Below are positions 43,882 through 53,339 of a stretch of DNA of 63,667 nt, one piece after another (within the stretch, counting starts at the first letter, position 1; every line of letters begins with the position of its first letter). The notes beneath the pieces are model-generated. The model had not been told where the DNA came from, did not search any database, and was given only the letters and a program-made list of their open reading frames with translations. Origin of the DNA: Acetatifactor sp. (lineage in GTDB: Bacteria > Bacillota > Clostridia > Lachnospirales > Lachnospiraceae). The DNA lies in NCBI GenBank assembly GCA_022511465.1, contig JAFLRM010000014.1, positions 1-63,667 on the forward strand. The letters run 5' to 3'. The position numbers were made by a program, and so were the translations under genes.

Positions 43882-44778
43882 ATGAGAGAACCGCAAGATC
43901 GGTATGAGTGCAGGGCTTACGCTAAGATTAATTTGGGACTGGATGTGCTGGGGAGGCTGCCCAACGGCTACCATAAGGTCAAAATGGTAATGCAGACGGT
44001 AGATATTTATGACGTGCTCACCTTTGAGCGGGAGGATAGCGGTATCGTGATCACAACGGATTCCGGTGAGCTTCCTACGGATAAAGACAATTTGATATAC
44101 AAGGCGGCCGGGCTTCTGCTTGAACGTTATCATATTACGGAAGGAGTGCGGATCCATCTGCAGAAAAATATTCCCATCGCTGCGGGAATGGCAGGCGGCA
44201 GCACGGACGCAGCCGCTGCCTTAAAGGGTGTGAGTCGGCTGTTTGGGCTGGACTTAAACGAGGAGGAGCTGAAAGAGTTGGGTGTGCAGGTCGGCGCAGA
44301 CGTGCCTTACTGTGTTATGGGGGGCACCGCACTGGCGGAGGGTATTGGTGAGAAATTGACTGTACTCCCGCCGATACCGGAATGTTTTTTGCTGGTGGCA
44401 AAGCCAGACATCAATGTTTCCACAAAGTATGTGTATGAACATTTGGATGCGCTGTCATCCTATGCGCATCCGGATATTGACGGTATGGTTCAGGCGATCG
44501 CAGACGGCAGCCTGCAGGGAGTGATCGACCGGCTGGGCAATGTGCTGGAGGGAGTGACGGTTTCGGCCTATCCTATCATTGACACGATAAAGCGCAGGAT
44601 GCTCGCTCTGGGTGCGGCAGGCAGCTTGATGAGCGGCAGCGGCCCCACAGTGTTTGGTATATTTACGGAGGAGGAAAAAGCTAAGAACGCTTTTGAACGG
44701 TTGCAAACAGAGCAGTTGGCGAAACAAGTTTTCCTGACGAACTTTTGGGATCCGGGGAAGCAAAGGGATAAACAGTGA
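43882..44778 (+). CDS. ispE: 4-diphosphocytidyl-2-C-methyl-D-erythritol kinase
   Basis: GHMP kinase of the MEP isoprenoid pathway. The 298-residue protein has AYAKINLGLDVLGRLPNGYH at the N-terminus (substrate-binding Lys and Asn), the ATP loop PIAAGMAGGSTDAAA, GADVPYCVMGG and the C-terminal SLMSGSGPTVFGIF. The ribosome binding site is gaggaaag. It is followed by a GntR regulator 49 bases downstream, with no terminator. Confidence 0.97.
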   Translation: MREPQDRYECRAYAKINLGLDVLGRLPNGYHKVKMVMQTVDIYDVLTFEREDSGIVITTDSGELPTDKDNLIYKAAGLLLERYHITEGVRIHLQKNIPIAAGMAGGSTDAAAALKGVSRLFGLDLNEEELKELGVQVGADVPYCVMGGTALAEGIGEKLTVLPPIPECFLLVAKPDINVSTKYVYEHLDALSSYAHPDIDGMVQAIADGSLQGVIDRLGNVLEGVTVSAYPIIDTIKRRMLALGAAGSLMSGSGPTVFGIFTEEEKAKNAFERLQTEQLAKQVFLTNFWDPGKQRDKQ

Positions 44779-44827
44779 TGATCGGATGGCTTGTGGCAAG
44801 GCGGAGCACAAGGGGAAGGAGGCGCAT

Positions 44828-45496
44828 ATGCAGGACAATTTGCAGGTAAAAATGGATGAATTTCTGCCGCTCAGAGATGTGGTGTTCAATACTCTGCGGC
44901 AAGCGATCCTGACAGGTGAGCTAAAGCCCGGGGAGCGGTTGATGGAGATACATCTGGCCGACAGACTGGGTGTCAGTCGTACGCCGATCCGAGAGGCGAT
45001 CCGCAAACTGGAGCTGGAGGGATTAGTGACCATGATACCCCGAAGAGGTGCCGAGGTGGCTCAGATCACGGAGAAGAGCATGATCGACGTACTGGAGATC
45101 AGGCGCGCTCTGGATGCGCTGTGTGTGGAACTTGCCTGTGATCGGATCACAGATGAGGAGATGGAGCGGCTCAAGGGGGCTTGTGACGACTTTGAGAACG
45201 CGGTAAAGACGGGAGACGTCAAGAAGATCGCACAGGCGGACGTTGCCTTGCACGATATCCTTGTACAAGCGACTGGTAATCAGCGTTTGATACAGATGGT
45301 CAATAACTTGTCCGAGCAGATGTATCGCTACCGCTTTGAGTATATCAAGGATTTTCATCAGCATGAAAGACTGGTGGAAGAGCATAGAATTATCTATGAA
45401 AGCATTTTGAATAAGGATAAGGAGACGGCCACACAGGCCGCCAAGATGCACATAGACAATCAGGAGAAAGCGATCATCCAGCAAATGAGGAAATAA
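44828..45496 (+). CDS. GntR/FadR-family transcription regulator
   Basis: A 222-residue DNA-binding protein. Residues 10-75 form the winged helix (LKPGERLMEIHLADRLGVSRTPIREAIRKLELEG), and the rest is an FCD ligand domain with VLEIRRALDALC, a metal-type Asp/His set (ALHDILV, EEHRIIYESI, AAKMHID). FCD members usually sense organic acids; the effector is unknown. I chose the Met at 44828, five bases after aaggagg, over the earlier one at 44786. Its target genes are not obvious from the surroundings. Confidence 0.9.
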   Translation: MQDNLQVKMDEFLPLRDVVFNTLRQAILTGELKPGERLMEIHLADRLGVSRTPIREAIRKLELEGLVTMIPRRGAEVAQITEKSMIDVLEIRRALDALCVELACDRITDEEMERLKGACDDFENAVKTGDVKKIAQADVALHDILVQATGNQRLIQMVNNLSEQMYRYRFEYIKDFHQHERLVEEHRIIYESILNKDKETATQAAKMHIDNQEKAIIQQMRK

Positions 45497-45516
45497 GGAG
45501 TTGCCGTGGGCAATTC

Positions 45517-45546
45517 TTCCACAAAATGGCATTTTATAAGTATAAT
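45517..45546 (+). promoter_or_regulatory. Possible promoter upstream of the murI pair
   Basis: TATAAT (45541-45546) with a poor -35 TTCCAC (45517-45522), spacer 18. A small TTGCC-GTG-GGCAA hairpin just upstream (45501-45513) may weakly terminate the GntR transcript. Confidence 0.4.
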
Positions 45547-45600
45547 TAAGAGTAAAAAGTGCAATACTCTCACCATCAAGACAATGGAAAGAGGTATTGT

Positions 45601-45879
45601 ATGAAGAAAGACATTCGCATTTTACTCTTCGTCTGTGCGGCGCTTGGCTGGTGGGGTTTCTTGTATCCGGAACTTACCATGACGCCGGACACTTACCGTG
45701 TTGTGGAGCAGGATGGCACGACGCGGACAGAGAGAAAAAAAATAGAGTCCTCCAGAAATGATATTTACTGGGAGGTGCTTAACGCAGACAGCAGTCAGAT
45801 ACGGTTTCGGAGCAAGCTGCTTGACAGTCTGACCGCTTTTGCGGATCATAGGAGAACTGGTCATGAGTCAGGAGAATAG
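45601..45879 (+). CDS. Small membrane-anchored protein upstream of murI
   Basis: A 92-residue protein with one N-terminal helix (about 6-22: LLFVCAALGWWGFLYPEL) followed by a charged tail. It has agaggt before its ATG and its end overlaps murI by 17 bases, which supports a real, coupled gene. The family is not recognised. The tail, outside or inside, contains TYRVVEQDGTTR and many Arg/Asp residues. A role near wall synthesis is suggested only by position. Confidence 0.6.
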   Translation: MKKDIRILLFVCAALGWWGFLYPELTMTPDTYRVVEQDGTTRTERKKIESSRNDIYWEVLNADSSQIRFRSKLLDSLTAFADHRRTGHESGE

Positions 45880-46705
45880 CATTCCGCTGCGGAAGGATGC
45901 GCCGATCGGTGTGTTTGATTCCGGAATGGGCGGATTGACTGTCGCAAGAGAGATCATGCGACAGATCCCAAATGAGAAAATCATATATTTTGGAGACACT
46001 GCAAGGCTGCCCTATGGCAGCAAGTCGCAGGAGACGGTGACACGATTCTCCAGACAGATCGTACGGTTTCTGAGAACCTTTCAGGTGAAGACGATCGTGG
46101 TGGCGTGTAATACCGCCAGCGCCTATGCGCTGGATGAACTGGAACAGGAGAGTGATATCCCGATCATCGGTGTGGTGAAGCCGGGCGCTAAGACGGCAGC
46201 GGAGGTCACAAGGAATGGAAGGGTTGGTGTGATCGCCACGGAGGCCACCATCGGCAGTCAGATCTACACCAAATACATACAAGAATTGAACAAGGATGTC
46301 GCCATATATGGGAAGGCCTGTCCACTCTTTGTTCCGCTGGTGGAGGAGGGTTTGTGGGAGGATCCTGTGACGGATGAGATTGCCAAACGTTATCTGACAG
46401 AATTGATTGATATCGATATTGATGCTTTGATCCTAGGCTGTACCCACTATCCGCTGATCCGCTCCACGCTGGGGCGCATCATGGGAGAGAAAGTTACACT
46501 GGTGAACCCAGCCTACGAGACGGCCAGAGAACTTCGGGAGATGCTTCAGGACAAAGGTCTGCTAAACGACGTGCCACCAAAGCTGGGGGAGAATCAGTAC
46601 CAGTTTTATGTTAGTGACGGTGCGGACAAATTCAAGCATTTTGCCAACTCTATCATCAAGTACGGTGTGCTCTCTGCCAAAATTATCAATATTGAGCAAT
46701 ATTGA
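45863..46705 (+). CDS. murI: Glutamate racemase
   Basis: Makes D-glutamate for peptidoglycan. The 280-residue protein has IGVFDSGMGGLTV, the two catalytic cysteines Cys82 (VVACNTASA) and Cys193 (LGCTHYPL), and GDTARLPYG. The start at 45863 follows aggag by 8 bases and lies inside the preceding small gene; the alternative Met at 45839 has no ribosome binding site. Confidence 0.97.
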   Translation: MSQENSIPLRKDAPIGVFDSGMGGLTVAREIMRQIPNEKIIYFGDTARLPYGSKSQETVTRFSRQIVRFLRTFQVKTIVVACNTASAYALDELEQESDIPIIGVVKPGAKTAAEVTRNGRVGVIATEATIGSQIYTKYIQELNKDVAIYGKACPLFVPLVEEGLWEDPVTDEIAKRYLTELIDIDIDALILGCTHYPLIRSTLGRIMGEKVTLVNPAYETARELREMLQDKGLLNDVPPKLGENQYQFYVSDGADKFKHFANSIIKYGVLSAKIINIEQY

Positions 46706-46722
46706 CGAGGAGGCCAGTTCGC

Positions 46723-47145
46723 ATGGATAGGCAGGTGAAGGTGATCATCCGTGGCTTACATATGGGAGAGCAGTCACAAGATTCGCAGGTGGAGACTGTG
46801 GTCTTAGCAGAGTATTTTCAGAAAAACGGCAGCCATTATCTCTTTTACCAGGAGAAACTGGAAGGATTTGAGCAGCCTGTTAAAAACAGGATCAAATTTT
46901 GTCCTAATATAATGGAATTGACCAGACAGGGGGCAGTGAATGTGCGCATGATCTTTGAGGCGGGAAAGACTCACAAGTCCCACTACGTTATGCCGTATGG
47001 AGAGCTGCTTTTGGGGATCGACACAAAGCTAGTGACGCTGAAAGAACACAAAGACCGCATCCGCGTGGAAGTGGAATATGCTCTGGAACTGAATGGGGAG
47101 CACTTGTCGGATAATAAAATGGAGATTTTAATTCAGGGTAAATAA
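46723..47145 (+). CDS. DUF1934-like beta-barrel protein
   Basis: A 140-residue protein of the YwiB/DUF1934 type: alternating beta strands with KVIIRGLHMGEQ at the start, YLFYQEKLEG in the middle and VEVEYALELNGEHLSDNKMEI at the end, a calycin-like fold. The function of the family is unknown. It starts 17 bases after murI with gaggagg upstream and ends at a terminator. Confidence 0.85.
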   Translation: MDRQVKVIIRGLHMGEQSQDSQVETVVLAEYFQKNGSHYLFYQEKLEGFEQPVKNRIKFCPNIMELTRQGAVNVRMIFEAGKTHKSHYVMPYGELLLGIDTKLVTLKEHKDRIRVEVEYALELNGEHLSDNKMEILIQGK

Positions 47146-47147
47146 AG

Positions 47148-47188
47148 ACGGCACCTCACAAAAGTAATTTTGTGGTGATGCCGTTTTG
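47148..47188. terminator. Terminator between the DUF1934-like gene and the minus-strand membrane gene
   Basis: ACGGCA/TGCCGT outer arm and CACAAAA/TTTTGTG inner arm with a small internal mismatch and a 4-nt loop, followed by TTTT. It may act in both directions. Confidence 0.75.
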
Positions 47189-47210
47189 TACATGTAAAAA
47201 ATGATATAAA

Positions 47211-47690
47211 TTATTTGAGAGGTTTTGCGCCGCCCTTCTCCTGAAGTGTCTCCACAGCACGCTTGAAAAAGCCTTTTTTCTTGGGGGGAGGGGGAGGAGT
47301 CTTGCTGGCATGCAGTCCTTTTACCTCCAAGATATAGATGCCGCTGACCACGGCTTTCACTTCCCTCTTCACTGGGATGGAGTCAAAAACTTTTTCGTCG
47401 CTGATCAGAGAGAGGATCTGGGGGCCAACCTTTGCTTTGACGATGGGGAGCTTGGAGCCTCGCATCAGCTTGGGCGTCTGGTCGATGACCATTTGTGGCA
47501 ACCCTGATTCTCGTATCTTCATGCGTTTCTTGTCAATGATCAGCATAGATATCGTTTGGCGGTTGGCGTTCAGCATCTCCTGCTGCTCAGCCTGTTTCTT
47601 CTGTGCTTTTTTTCCTAGGAAATATAATGCTGTAATAACGGCGATCAAGACTACCAAGATCACCAGCAATGTGATTGTGACCGGACTCAT
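47211..47690 (-). CDS. Single-pass membrane protein of unknown function
   Basis: A 159-residue protein with an N-terminal helix (about 4-26), a Lys/Gln-rich stretch, a central folded region with RQTISMLIIDKKRMKI and a C-terminal tail with a run of six prolines flanked by Lys. The central part would be cytosolic by the positive-inside rule. I do not recognise the family, though such proteins next to murI or cls occur in Clostridia. The start at 47690 follows aaggaggt at 10 bases. Confidence 0.75.
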   Translation of the reverse strand: MSPVTITLLVILVVLIAVITALYFLGKKAQKKQAEQQEMLNANRQTISMLIIDKKRMKIRESGLPQMVIDQTPKLMRGSKLPIVKAKVGPQILSLISDEKVFDSIPVKREVKAVVSGIYILEVKGLHASKTPPPPPKKKGFFKRAVETLQEKGGAKPLK

Positions 47691-47734
47691 AATGATAAGT
47701 ACCTCCTTACACAGGGCTTCAAGCAATTAAGTGT

Positions 47735-47764
47735 ATTCTAACATAAAAGGCGGTAGTTAGGCAA
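47735..47764 (-). promoter_or_regulatory. Promoter of the minus-strand membrane gene
   Basis: Minus strand TTGCCT (47759-47764), 18-nt spacer, TAGAAT (47735-47740). Confidence 0.45.
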
Positions 47765-47886
47765 CAGAACATTCCAAGAAATTGTAGATTTTTAACTTTT
47801 TTTCCCTCAAATGTGTTATACTTTTACTGTGTATGGCGTATGTCGGCAGTGCGTTGCAGGCCGCATTGCGAAAGGATATAGGATTT

Positions 47887-49359
47887 ATGGAAAATGCATG
47901 GGAGATTTCTCGAACCGCAGTTGCTTTCTTTTTTGACCATATGCTGGTATGGAATATGATTTTTGCCATTATCATAGTTTTTTTTCAGCGCCGCAATCCC
48001 AAGAGTGTTTGGGCTTGGCTGCTCTTATTGTACTTTATACCGGTGGTGGGATTTGTGTTCTACCTTCTGATCGGACAAGATATGCACAAGCGCAAAATGT
48101 TTAAAGTCAAGGAGGTGGAGGATCATCTGAATGAGGCGATCCGGCAGCAGGAGCACCAACTGAAGAGTATGGACATAGAACAGACCGACACACAAATTCA
48201 GGACTATACGGATCTGGTTATGTACAATTTGGAATCCTATGGAGCTATGTTGACCGATGACAATGATATAGATATTTTCACGGACGGCAGCGAGAAGTTT
48301 GATGCGTTGATCGAGGATCTGAAGAAAGCGGAGCATTTCATACATCTCCAATATTATATCATCCGAAACGATGTGCTCTTTCACCGCATCTGTGAAGTTT
48401 TAAAAGAGAAAGCGGCGCAGGGGGTGGAGGTGCGTGTGCTGTTTGACGCCATGGGATGCAGAAAAGTGAGTCACCGTTTCTGGAAAAAACTCAATGCACA
48501 GGGCATAAAGACAGCAGAATTTTTTCCGGCGCTCCTTCGAAGACTGCAATTTCGTATGAACTACCGTAATCATCGTAAGATTGTTGTTATTGATAACAAG
48601 ATTGGTTACGTAGGGGGATTTAATGTAGGAAAGGAATACATTGACCTGGATAAGAAGTTCGGTCACTGGAGGGATACGCACCTGCGTATACAAGGCGGCG
48701 CGGTCATGGGGCTGCAGCTGCGTTTTCTTCTGGATTGGAATTACGCGGCCCGAGAGAATTTGTTACAGCGGCCAGAGCTCTTTGAGGGACTGCAGCCCGG
48801 CATGCGGGACAACTGTGAGATGCAAATTATCAGCAGCGGCCCCGACAATACAATTGAGCTGGTGCGTGACAATTATTTGCGGCTGATCTCCAGAGCCAAG
48901 GAGAGTATCTATATTCAAACTCCCTATTTTATACCGGACGAGTCCATCTTCAATGCGCTGAAGATAGCAGTGCGCTCCGGGATCAAGGTAAATATTATGA
49001 TCCCCTGCATGCCGGATCATCCTTTTGTGTATTGGGCAACCTACTCCTATATAGGAGATCTGGTCATGGCCGGTGCCAACTGTTATACCTATGACAATGG
49101 TTTCCTGCACAGCAAGGGAGTTATCGTGGATAGCAGTGCGTTCTGCTATGGCACGGCCAATATGGATATCCGCAGCTTTGCGCTGAATTTTGAGGTAAAT
49201 GCGGTGGTGTATAACAAGGAGAAGGCGCGGGATATGGAACGTACTTTTTGGGAGGATATCCCTTACTGCACGCAGATCACAAGGGATTCCTATGCGGCAC
49301 GCAGTTTGTGGATCCGGATGAAGGAGCAAGTCTGCCGCCTGCTGTCGCCGCTTCTGTAA
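47887..49359 (+). CDS. cls: Cardiolipin synthase
   Basis: Joins two phosphatidylglycerols to cardiolipin at the membrane. The 490-residue protein has two N-terminal helices, a linker, and two phospholipase D domains with HKD motifs: NHRKIVVIDNKIGYVGGFN and HSKGVIVDSSAFCYGTANMD. The typical YFIPDE segment lies between them. I chose the Met at 47887 after aggattt; the frame to 47833 starts too close to a probable -10 (TATACT, 47817-47822) and lacks a ribosome binding site. Confidence 0.95.
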   Translation: MENAWEISRTAVAFFFDHMLVWNMIFAIIIVFFQRRNPKSVWAWLLLLYFIPVVGFVFYLLIGQDMHKRKMFKVKEVEDHLNEAIRQQEHQLKSMDIEQTDTQIQDYTDLVMYNLESYGAMLTDDNDIDIFTDGSEKFDALIEDLKKAEHFIHLQYYIIRNDVLFHRICEVLKEKAAQGVEVRVLFDAMGCRKVSHRFWKKLNAQGIKTAEFFPALLRRLQFRMNYRNHRKIVVIDNKIGYVGGFNVGKEYIDLDKKFGHWRDTHLRIQGGAVMGLQLRFLLDWNYAARENLLQRPELFEGLQPGMRDNCEMQIISSGPDNTIELVRDNYLRLISRAKESIYIQTPYFIPDESIFNALKIAVRSGIKVNIMIPCMPDHPFVYWATYSYIGDLVMAGANCYTYDNGFLHSKGVIVDSSAFCYGTANMDIRSFALNFEVNAVVYNKEKARDMERTFWEDIPYCTQITRDSYAARSLWIRMKEQVCRLLSPLL

Positions 49360-49385
49360 AAAAACTTTTTGTATAAGGGAAAATA

Positions 49386-49394
49386 TGGTATAAT
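49386..49394 (+). promoter_or_regulatory. Extended -10 promoter of the foldase lipoprotein gene
   Basis: TGG-TATAAT with TATAAT at 49389-49394; the -35 region is only T-rich. It lies about 60 bases before the start. Confidence 0.5.
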
Positions 49395-49456
49395 ATAATT
49401 CACATGCATGGCATTTAGGACATTGGCATGAAATGGAACAGAGAGGAAACAATATT

Positions 49457-50536
49457 ATGAAAAAGAAGATTATGACATGGCTGACTGTTGCCCTGGCCGT
49501 CTGTGCACTGGCGGGCTGCGGTAAGAGTGACGCTGATGTACCCTTGAAGGACATGGATGTGGACAAATATGTGACAATGGGCGAGTATCGTGGGATTGAG
49601 GTGAGCGTGGCTCCCATTACGGTAGATGAGACCGAGTGGGAGGAGATAACCAACGACACGTACTATGTTGCAGCGTCAGCCTATACAGGGGAGATCGTAA
49701 ATGGTATTGTAGATCGGCCGGTAGAAGTGGGGGATATGGTCAACATTGATTTTGTGGGAAAGTTGAATGATGAGGCCTTTGCAGGAGGTACTGCGGAAGG
49801 ATATAATCTGGGTATCGGTGCCGGAAGGTTTATCGATGGGTTTGAAGAAGGACTGGTGGGAGTTATGCCGGGTGAAACGGTAGATCTGCAGCTGACCTTC
49901 CCGGAGAATTACGATGAGGCAAGTCTTGCAGGACAGGAAGTGGTGTTCACCGTCACTGTCAACTGCATTGTACCGGAAGAGATGGATGATCTGTTTATTG
50001 AGAATTGGGCTGTTGCCAATGGAATTGCAGGTGTGACCAATCTGGAGGAGCTGAAACAGTATGTGTACGACTACCTTTACAGTTATGACGAGCAGGCATA
50101 TAACAATGAGGTTCAAAATGCGGTGCTGGATGCCTTTATGAACAGCTGTACCTTTGTCGATGAACTCCCGGACGCCATGCTTGACAAATATGAGGTGGTC
50201 ATCCGCGAGAATATTGAACGGGAAGCGGGTTATTATGGGATGGATGCGGAGACTTACATTAGCACGCGCTATGGGATGACGTTGGATGATTTTCTGATGG
50301 ACTATGTTTCCGAGGCGTTGAGGCAGGATCTGGCCTTTCAGGCGGTGGCAAATCGTGAGAACCTGAATGTCAGCGATGAGGAATTGAACGAGATACTCTC
50401 AGGGTACGCTGTAAGCTCAGGGTACACATCCGTGGAGGAGTTTGTGGGAGAAACCTCTCTGGAGGATTACAGGGAGTATTTTATGTATGACAACGTGCTG
50501 CATTATCTTGTAGATAATGCAAAGATCATCAACTAG
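49457..50536 (+). CDS. Lipoprotein peptidyl-prolyl isomerase, trigger-factor-like
   Basis: A 359-residue predicted lipoprotein: signal segment with lipobox LAGC (Cys near residue 21), then an FKBP-type isomerase domain as in trigger factor (VGDMVNIDFVGKLNDEAFAGG, IDGFEEGLVGVMPGETVDL), then a helical C-terminal region like the trigger-factor chaperone arms (about 180-359). True trigger factor is cytosolic and has an N-terminal ribosome-binding domain, which is absent here. This is probably an extracytoplasmic folding factor, analogous in role to PrsA (inference). Confidence 0.88.
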   Translation: MKKKIMTWLTVALAVCALAGCGKSDADVPLKDMDVDKYVTMGEYRGIEVSVAPITVDETEWEEITNDTYYVAASAYTGEIVNGIVDRPVEVGDMVNIDFVGKLNDEAFAGGTAEGYNLGIGAGRFIDGFEEGLVGVMPGETVDLQLTFPENYDEASLAGQEVVFTVTVNCIVPEEMDDLFIENWAVANGIAGVTNLEELKQYVYDYLYSYDEQAYNNEVQNAVLDAFMNSCTFVDELPDAMLDKYEVVIRENIEREAGYYGMDAETYISTRYGMTLDDFLMDYVSEALRQDLAFQAVANRENLNVSDEELNEILSGYAVSSGYTSVEEFVGETSLEDYREYFMYDNVLHYLVDNAKIIN

Positions 50537-50617
50537 AAAAGTAGTAAGATTTAGACCGGAAAATATGCGCTTCGGTCTTGGAAAATGCACGGTCGCAGCG
50601 TGCAGATAGGATAAGCT

Positions 50618-52009
50618 ATGAATTTAACGGACATCAAAGATTTGTATCGCCAGAAGGAGAGCTTCATCGACAGGGAAGTGACGGTGGGCGGCTGGGTGAG
50701 AAGTAACCGCGACTCCAAAAATTTTGGTTTTTTGGTGATCAATGACGGCACCTTTTTTGAACCCCTTCAGGTAGTTTACGGTGAGAAGCTGGAGAATTTT
50801 GCGGACATCTGCAAAATGAACGTGGGGACGGCGGTGATCGTTAAAGGGACGATCGTGGAGACGCCGCAGGCAAAGCAGCCTTTTGAGCTTCAGGCAAAGG
50901 AGGTGCTCGTGGAAGGGGCATCTACCGCGGACTACCCCCTGCAGAAAAAGCGCCACTCTTTTGAGTATTTACGCACGATCTCTCATCTGCGCCCCAGAAC
51001 CAACACCTTTCAGGCGGTATTTCGGGTGCGTTCGCTGATCGCCTATGCAATCCACACATTCTTCATGGAGAGAGGGTTTGTGTATGTGCACACGCCCATT
51101 ATTACCGGAAGTGATTGTGAAGGTGCGGGAGAGATGTTCCAGGTGACGACCATGGATCTGAACAATATTCCCAAGCTGTCTGACGGCACAGTGGACTACA
51201 GCCAGGATTTCTTTGGCAAGGCCACGAACCTGACGGTCAGCGGACAGCTGAATGTGGAGACCTATGCGTTTGCGTTCAAAAACGTGTACACCTTCGGCCC
51301 CACTTTTCGGGCGGAGAATTCCAATACTACCCGACATGCGGCCGAATTCTGGATGATCGAGCCGGAGATGGCTTTTGCGGATCTGACCGACGATATGGCG
51401 CTGGCGGAGAGTATGCTGAAGCATATTATCCGATATGTGCTTGATAATGCGCCGGAGGAGATGGCTTTCTTCAATCAGTTTGTGGATAAGGGACTGATCG
51501 AGCGGTTGGAGCACGTGGCAAACTCTGATTTTGGTCATGTGACCTACACGGAGGCTATTGAGATTTTGGAGAAGAACAATGAGAACTTTGACTACAAGGT
51601 TTCCTGGGGATGTGATCTGCAGACAGAGCATGAGCGATATTTGACGGAGGAAGTGTTTAAACGCCCCGTCTTTGTGACCGATTATCCCAAGGAGATCAAG
51701 GCATTCTATATGAAGTTGAACGAGGATGGCAAGACGGTAGCGGCCATGGACTGTCTGGTGCCCGGTATCGGTGAGATCATCGGTGGCAGCCAGCGCGAGG
51801 ACAAGCTGGAAATCCTGGAACAGAGAATGGAGGAATTGGGTCTGAACAAGGAAGACTACGATTTCTATCTAGATCTTCGCAGATACGGTTCCGTGAGACA
51901 TGCCGGTTTTGGATTGGGATTTGAGAGATGTGTGATGTATCTGACCGGAATGGGCAATATCCGGGATGTAGTGCCTTTCCCCAGAACTGTGAATAATTGT
52001 GAGTTGTAA
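50618..52009 (+). CDS. asnS: Asparaginyl-tRNA synthetase
   Basis: Class IIb synthetase that charges tRNA(Asn). The 463-residue protein has an N-terminal OB-fold anticodon domain ([19 protein letters not shown]), motif 2 in [23 protein letters not shown] and motif 3 in [15 protein letters not shown]. The upstream gap carries two small hairpins (AGACCG/CGGTCT and TGCACG/CGTGCA) but no T-box. The ribosome binding site is weak (ggataagct). Confidence 0.97.
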   Translation: MNLTDIKDLYRQKESFIDREVTVGGWVRSNRDSKNFGFLVINDGTFFEPLQVVYGEKLENFADICKMNVGTAVIVKGTIVETPQAKQPFELQAKEVLVEGASTADYPLQKKRHSFEYLRTISHLRPRTNTFQAVFRVRSLIAYAIHTFFMERGFVYVHTPIITGSDCEGAGEMFQVTTMDLNNIPKLSDGTVDYSQDFFGKATNLTVSGQLNVETYAFAFKNVYTFGPTFRAENSNTTRHAAEFWMIEPEMAFADLTDDMALAESMLKHIIRYVLDNAPEEMAFFNQFVDKGLIERLEHVANSDFGHVTYTEAIEILEKNNENFDYKVSWGCDLQTEHERYLTEEVFKRPVFVTDYPKEIKAFYMKLNEDGKTVAAMDCLVPGIGEIIGGSQREDKLEILEQRMEELGLNKEDYDFYLDLRRYGSVRHAGFGLGFERCVMYLTGMGNIRDVVPFPRTVNNCEL

Positions 52010-52038
52010 TTGCCCTTTCTGTTGTGCTTGTGTATAAT
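52010..52038 (+). promoter_or_regulatory. SigmaA promoter of the NlpC/P60 gene
   Basis: TTGCCC (52010-52015), 17-nt spacer, TATAAT (52033-52038), directly after the asnS stop codon. Confidence 0.65.
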
Positions 52039-52082
52039 GATCCTATATGCGTTAACCGGATTGTCAGAAAAGAGAGATGCTT

Positions 52083-53339
52083 ATGAAAAAAGTTTTTTGG
52101 AAAAAAACGATAAACCTGTTATTGATTTCGGGACTGGTATTTTCCTGTGTTGTGCCATTTCGGGAGTCCAAACTTACCACACAGGCGGTTTCCTCCTCGG
52201 ATATCCAATCACAGATCAATGATCAAAAAAATCAAGTGAATGCCGCACAGCAAAACGTGAATAATATACAAAATAAGATTGACGGATTGACGGATGAGCA
52301 GGATCTGATCGAGGAGATGATCGCAGACATTGAGGCGGAGATCATCAACACCATGGCCAGCATCGGGCTGAAGGAGGAAGAGATCGCCGCCAAGGAAACG
52401 GAGATTGCAGACAAGCAGAAAGAGATCGCGTTGACAGAGGAAGCATACGAGGAAGCTCAGGCTACTGCGGAGAAACAGAGGGATGACATGATGCAGCATA
52501 TCCGCATTACCTACGAGAACGGGAGCACCAGCTATCTGGATCTGCTGTTGTCTGGGAACGGTTTCGGCGATCTGCTTAATCGTATCGATTTTATTGAGCA
52601 GGTGTATGCGTATGATCAGCACATGTTGGACAATTATATAGAGGCCCGGAATCAGGTTCAGGCTCTTTGGGAGCAGCTGGAGGCGGAAGAGCAGGAGCTT
52701 GAGGCAGAGCAAGAACAGTTGAAGAGTGACATGGCCAACTTGGAGGAGCAGAAGAGCAATTTGAAGGTGATGCTCGCCAAGAGGGAGAAAGAGTCCGCCG
52801 ACTACGGGGCGGAGATCGCGAAAGCCAGACAGGCGGCAGCGGTGGCGCAGGCGCAGTTGAAGCAGGAACAGCAGGAACTGAAGCGGCTTCAAAATCAGTT
52901 GGCATCGCAGCAGTCCTCTGGTGGAGGTTCTTCTTCCGGAAGCGTTCCCACCAGTGGAGGCGGGAGCGCTTCCGCATACGGCGGTACTTCAGGAGACTCG
53001 CTGGGACAGCGGATCGCAGATTACGCCTGCCAGTTTGTGGGTAACCCCTATGTGTCCGGCGGTACCAGCCTGACCAACGGGGCCGATTGCTCCGGTTTCA
53101 CTTACCGCGTATATAAGGATTTTGGTTACACCCTTCCCAGAACCTCCTACGAACAGAGAAGTGCGGGAGTGGGTGTGAGCTATGCGGATGCCCGGGCGGG
53201 GGATATTATCTGCTATGACGGTCATGTGGCGCTTTACATAGGTAACGGAAAGATTGTTCATGCCAGCACAGCGGCCACCGGCATCAAGATCGGCAATGCT
53301 CAATATCGTACAATATTGACGGTAAGGAGGATTGTCTGA
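52083..53339 (+). CDS. Secreted NlpC/P60 peptidoglycan hydrolase with coiled coil
   Basis: A 418-residue exported protein: signal peptide (about 1-36), a long coiled coil (about 40-280, with many Gln/Glu heptads), a Gly/Ser linker, and a C-terminal NlpC/P60 peptidase. The catalytic triad is Cys336 (GADCSGFTY), His381 ([10 protein letters not shown]) and His393 (IVHAST). The architecture resembles B. subtilis CwlO-type endopeptidases, which are usually activated by FtsEX through the coiled coil; those genes are not here. The stop overlaps the start of nfo by one base. Confidence 0.93.
   Translation: MKKVFWKKTINLLLISGLVFSCVVPFRESKLTTQAVSSSDIQSQINDQKNQVNAAQQNVNNIQNKIDGLTDEQDLIEEMIADIEAEIINTMASIGLKEEEIAAKETEIADKQKEIALTEEAYEEAQATAEKQRDDMMQHIRITYENGSTSYLDLLLSGNGFGDLLNRIDFIEQVYAYDQHMLDNYIEARNQVQALWEQLEAEEQELEAEQEQLKSDMANLEEQKSNLKVMLAKREKESADYGAEIAKARQAAAVAQAQLKQEQQELKRLQNQLASQQSSGGGSSSGSVPTSGGGSASAYGGTSGDSLGQRIADYACQFVGNPYVSGGTSLTNGADCSGFTYRVYKDFGYTLPRTSYEQRSAGVGVSYADARAGDIICYDGHVALYIGNGKIVHASTAATGIKIGNAQYRTILTVRRIV

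Noticed and set aside
50537..50617. T-box or other riboswitch before asnS
   Set aside because: The gap is too short and has no T-box sequence; only two small hairpins are seen.
52010..52222. Open frame of 70 codons between asnS and the NlpC/P60 gene
   Set aside because: It begins on the -35 element, overlaps the signal peptide region of the hydrolase in another frame and lacks a ribosome binding site.
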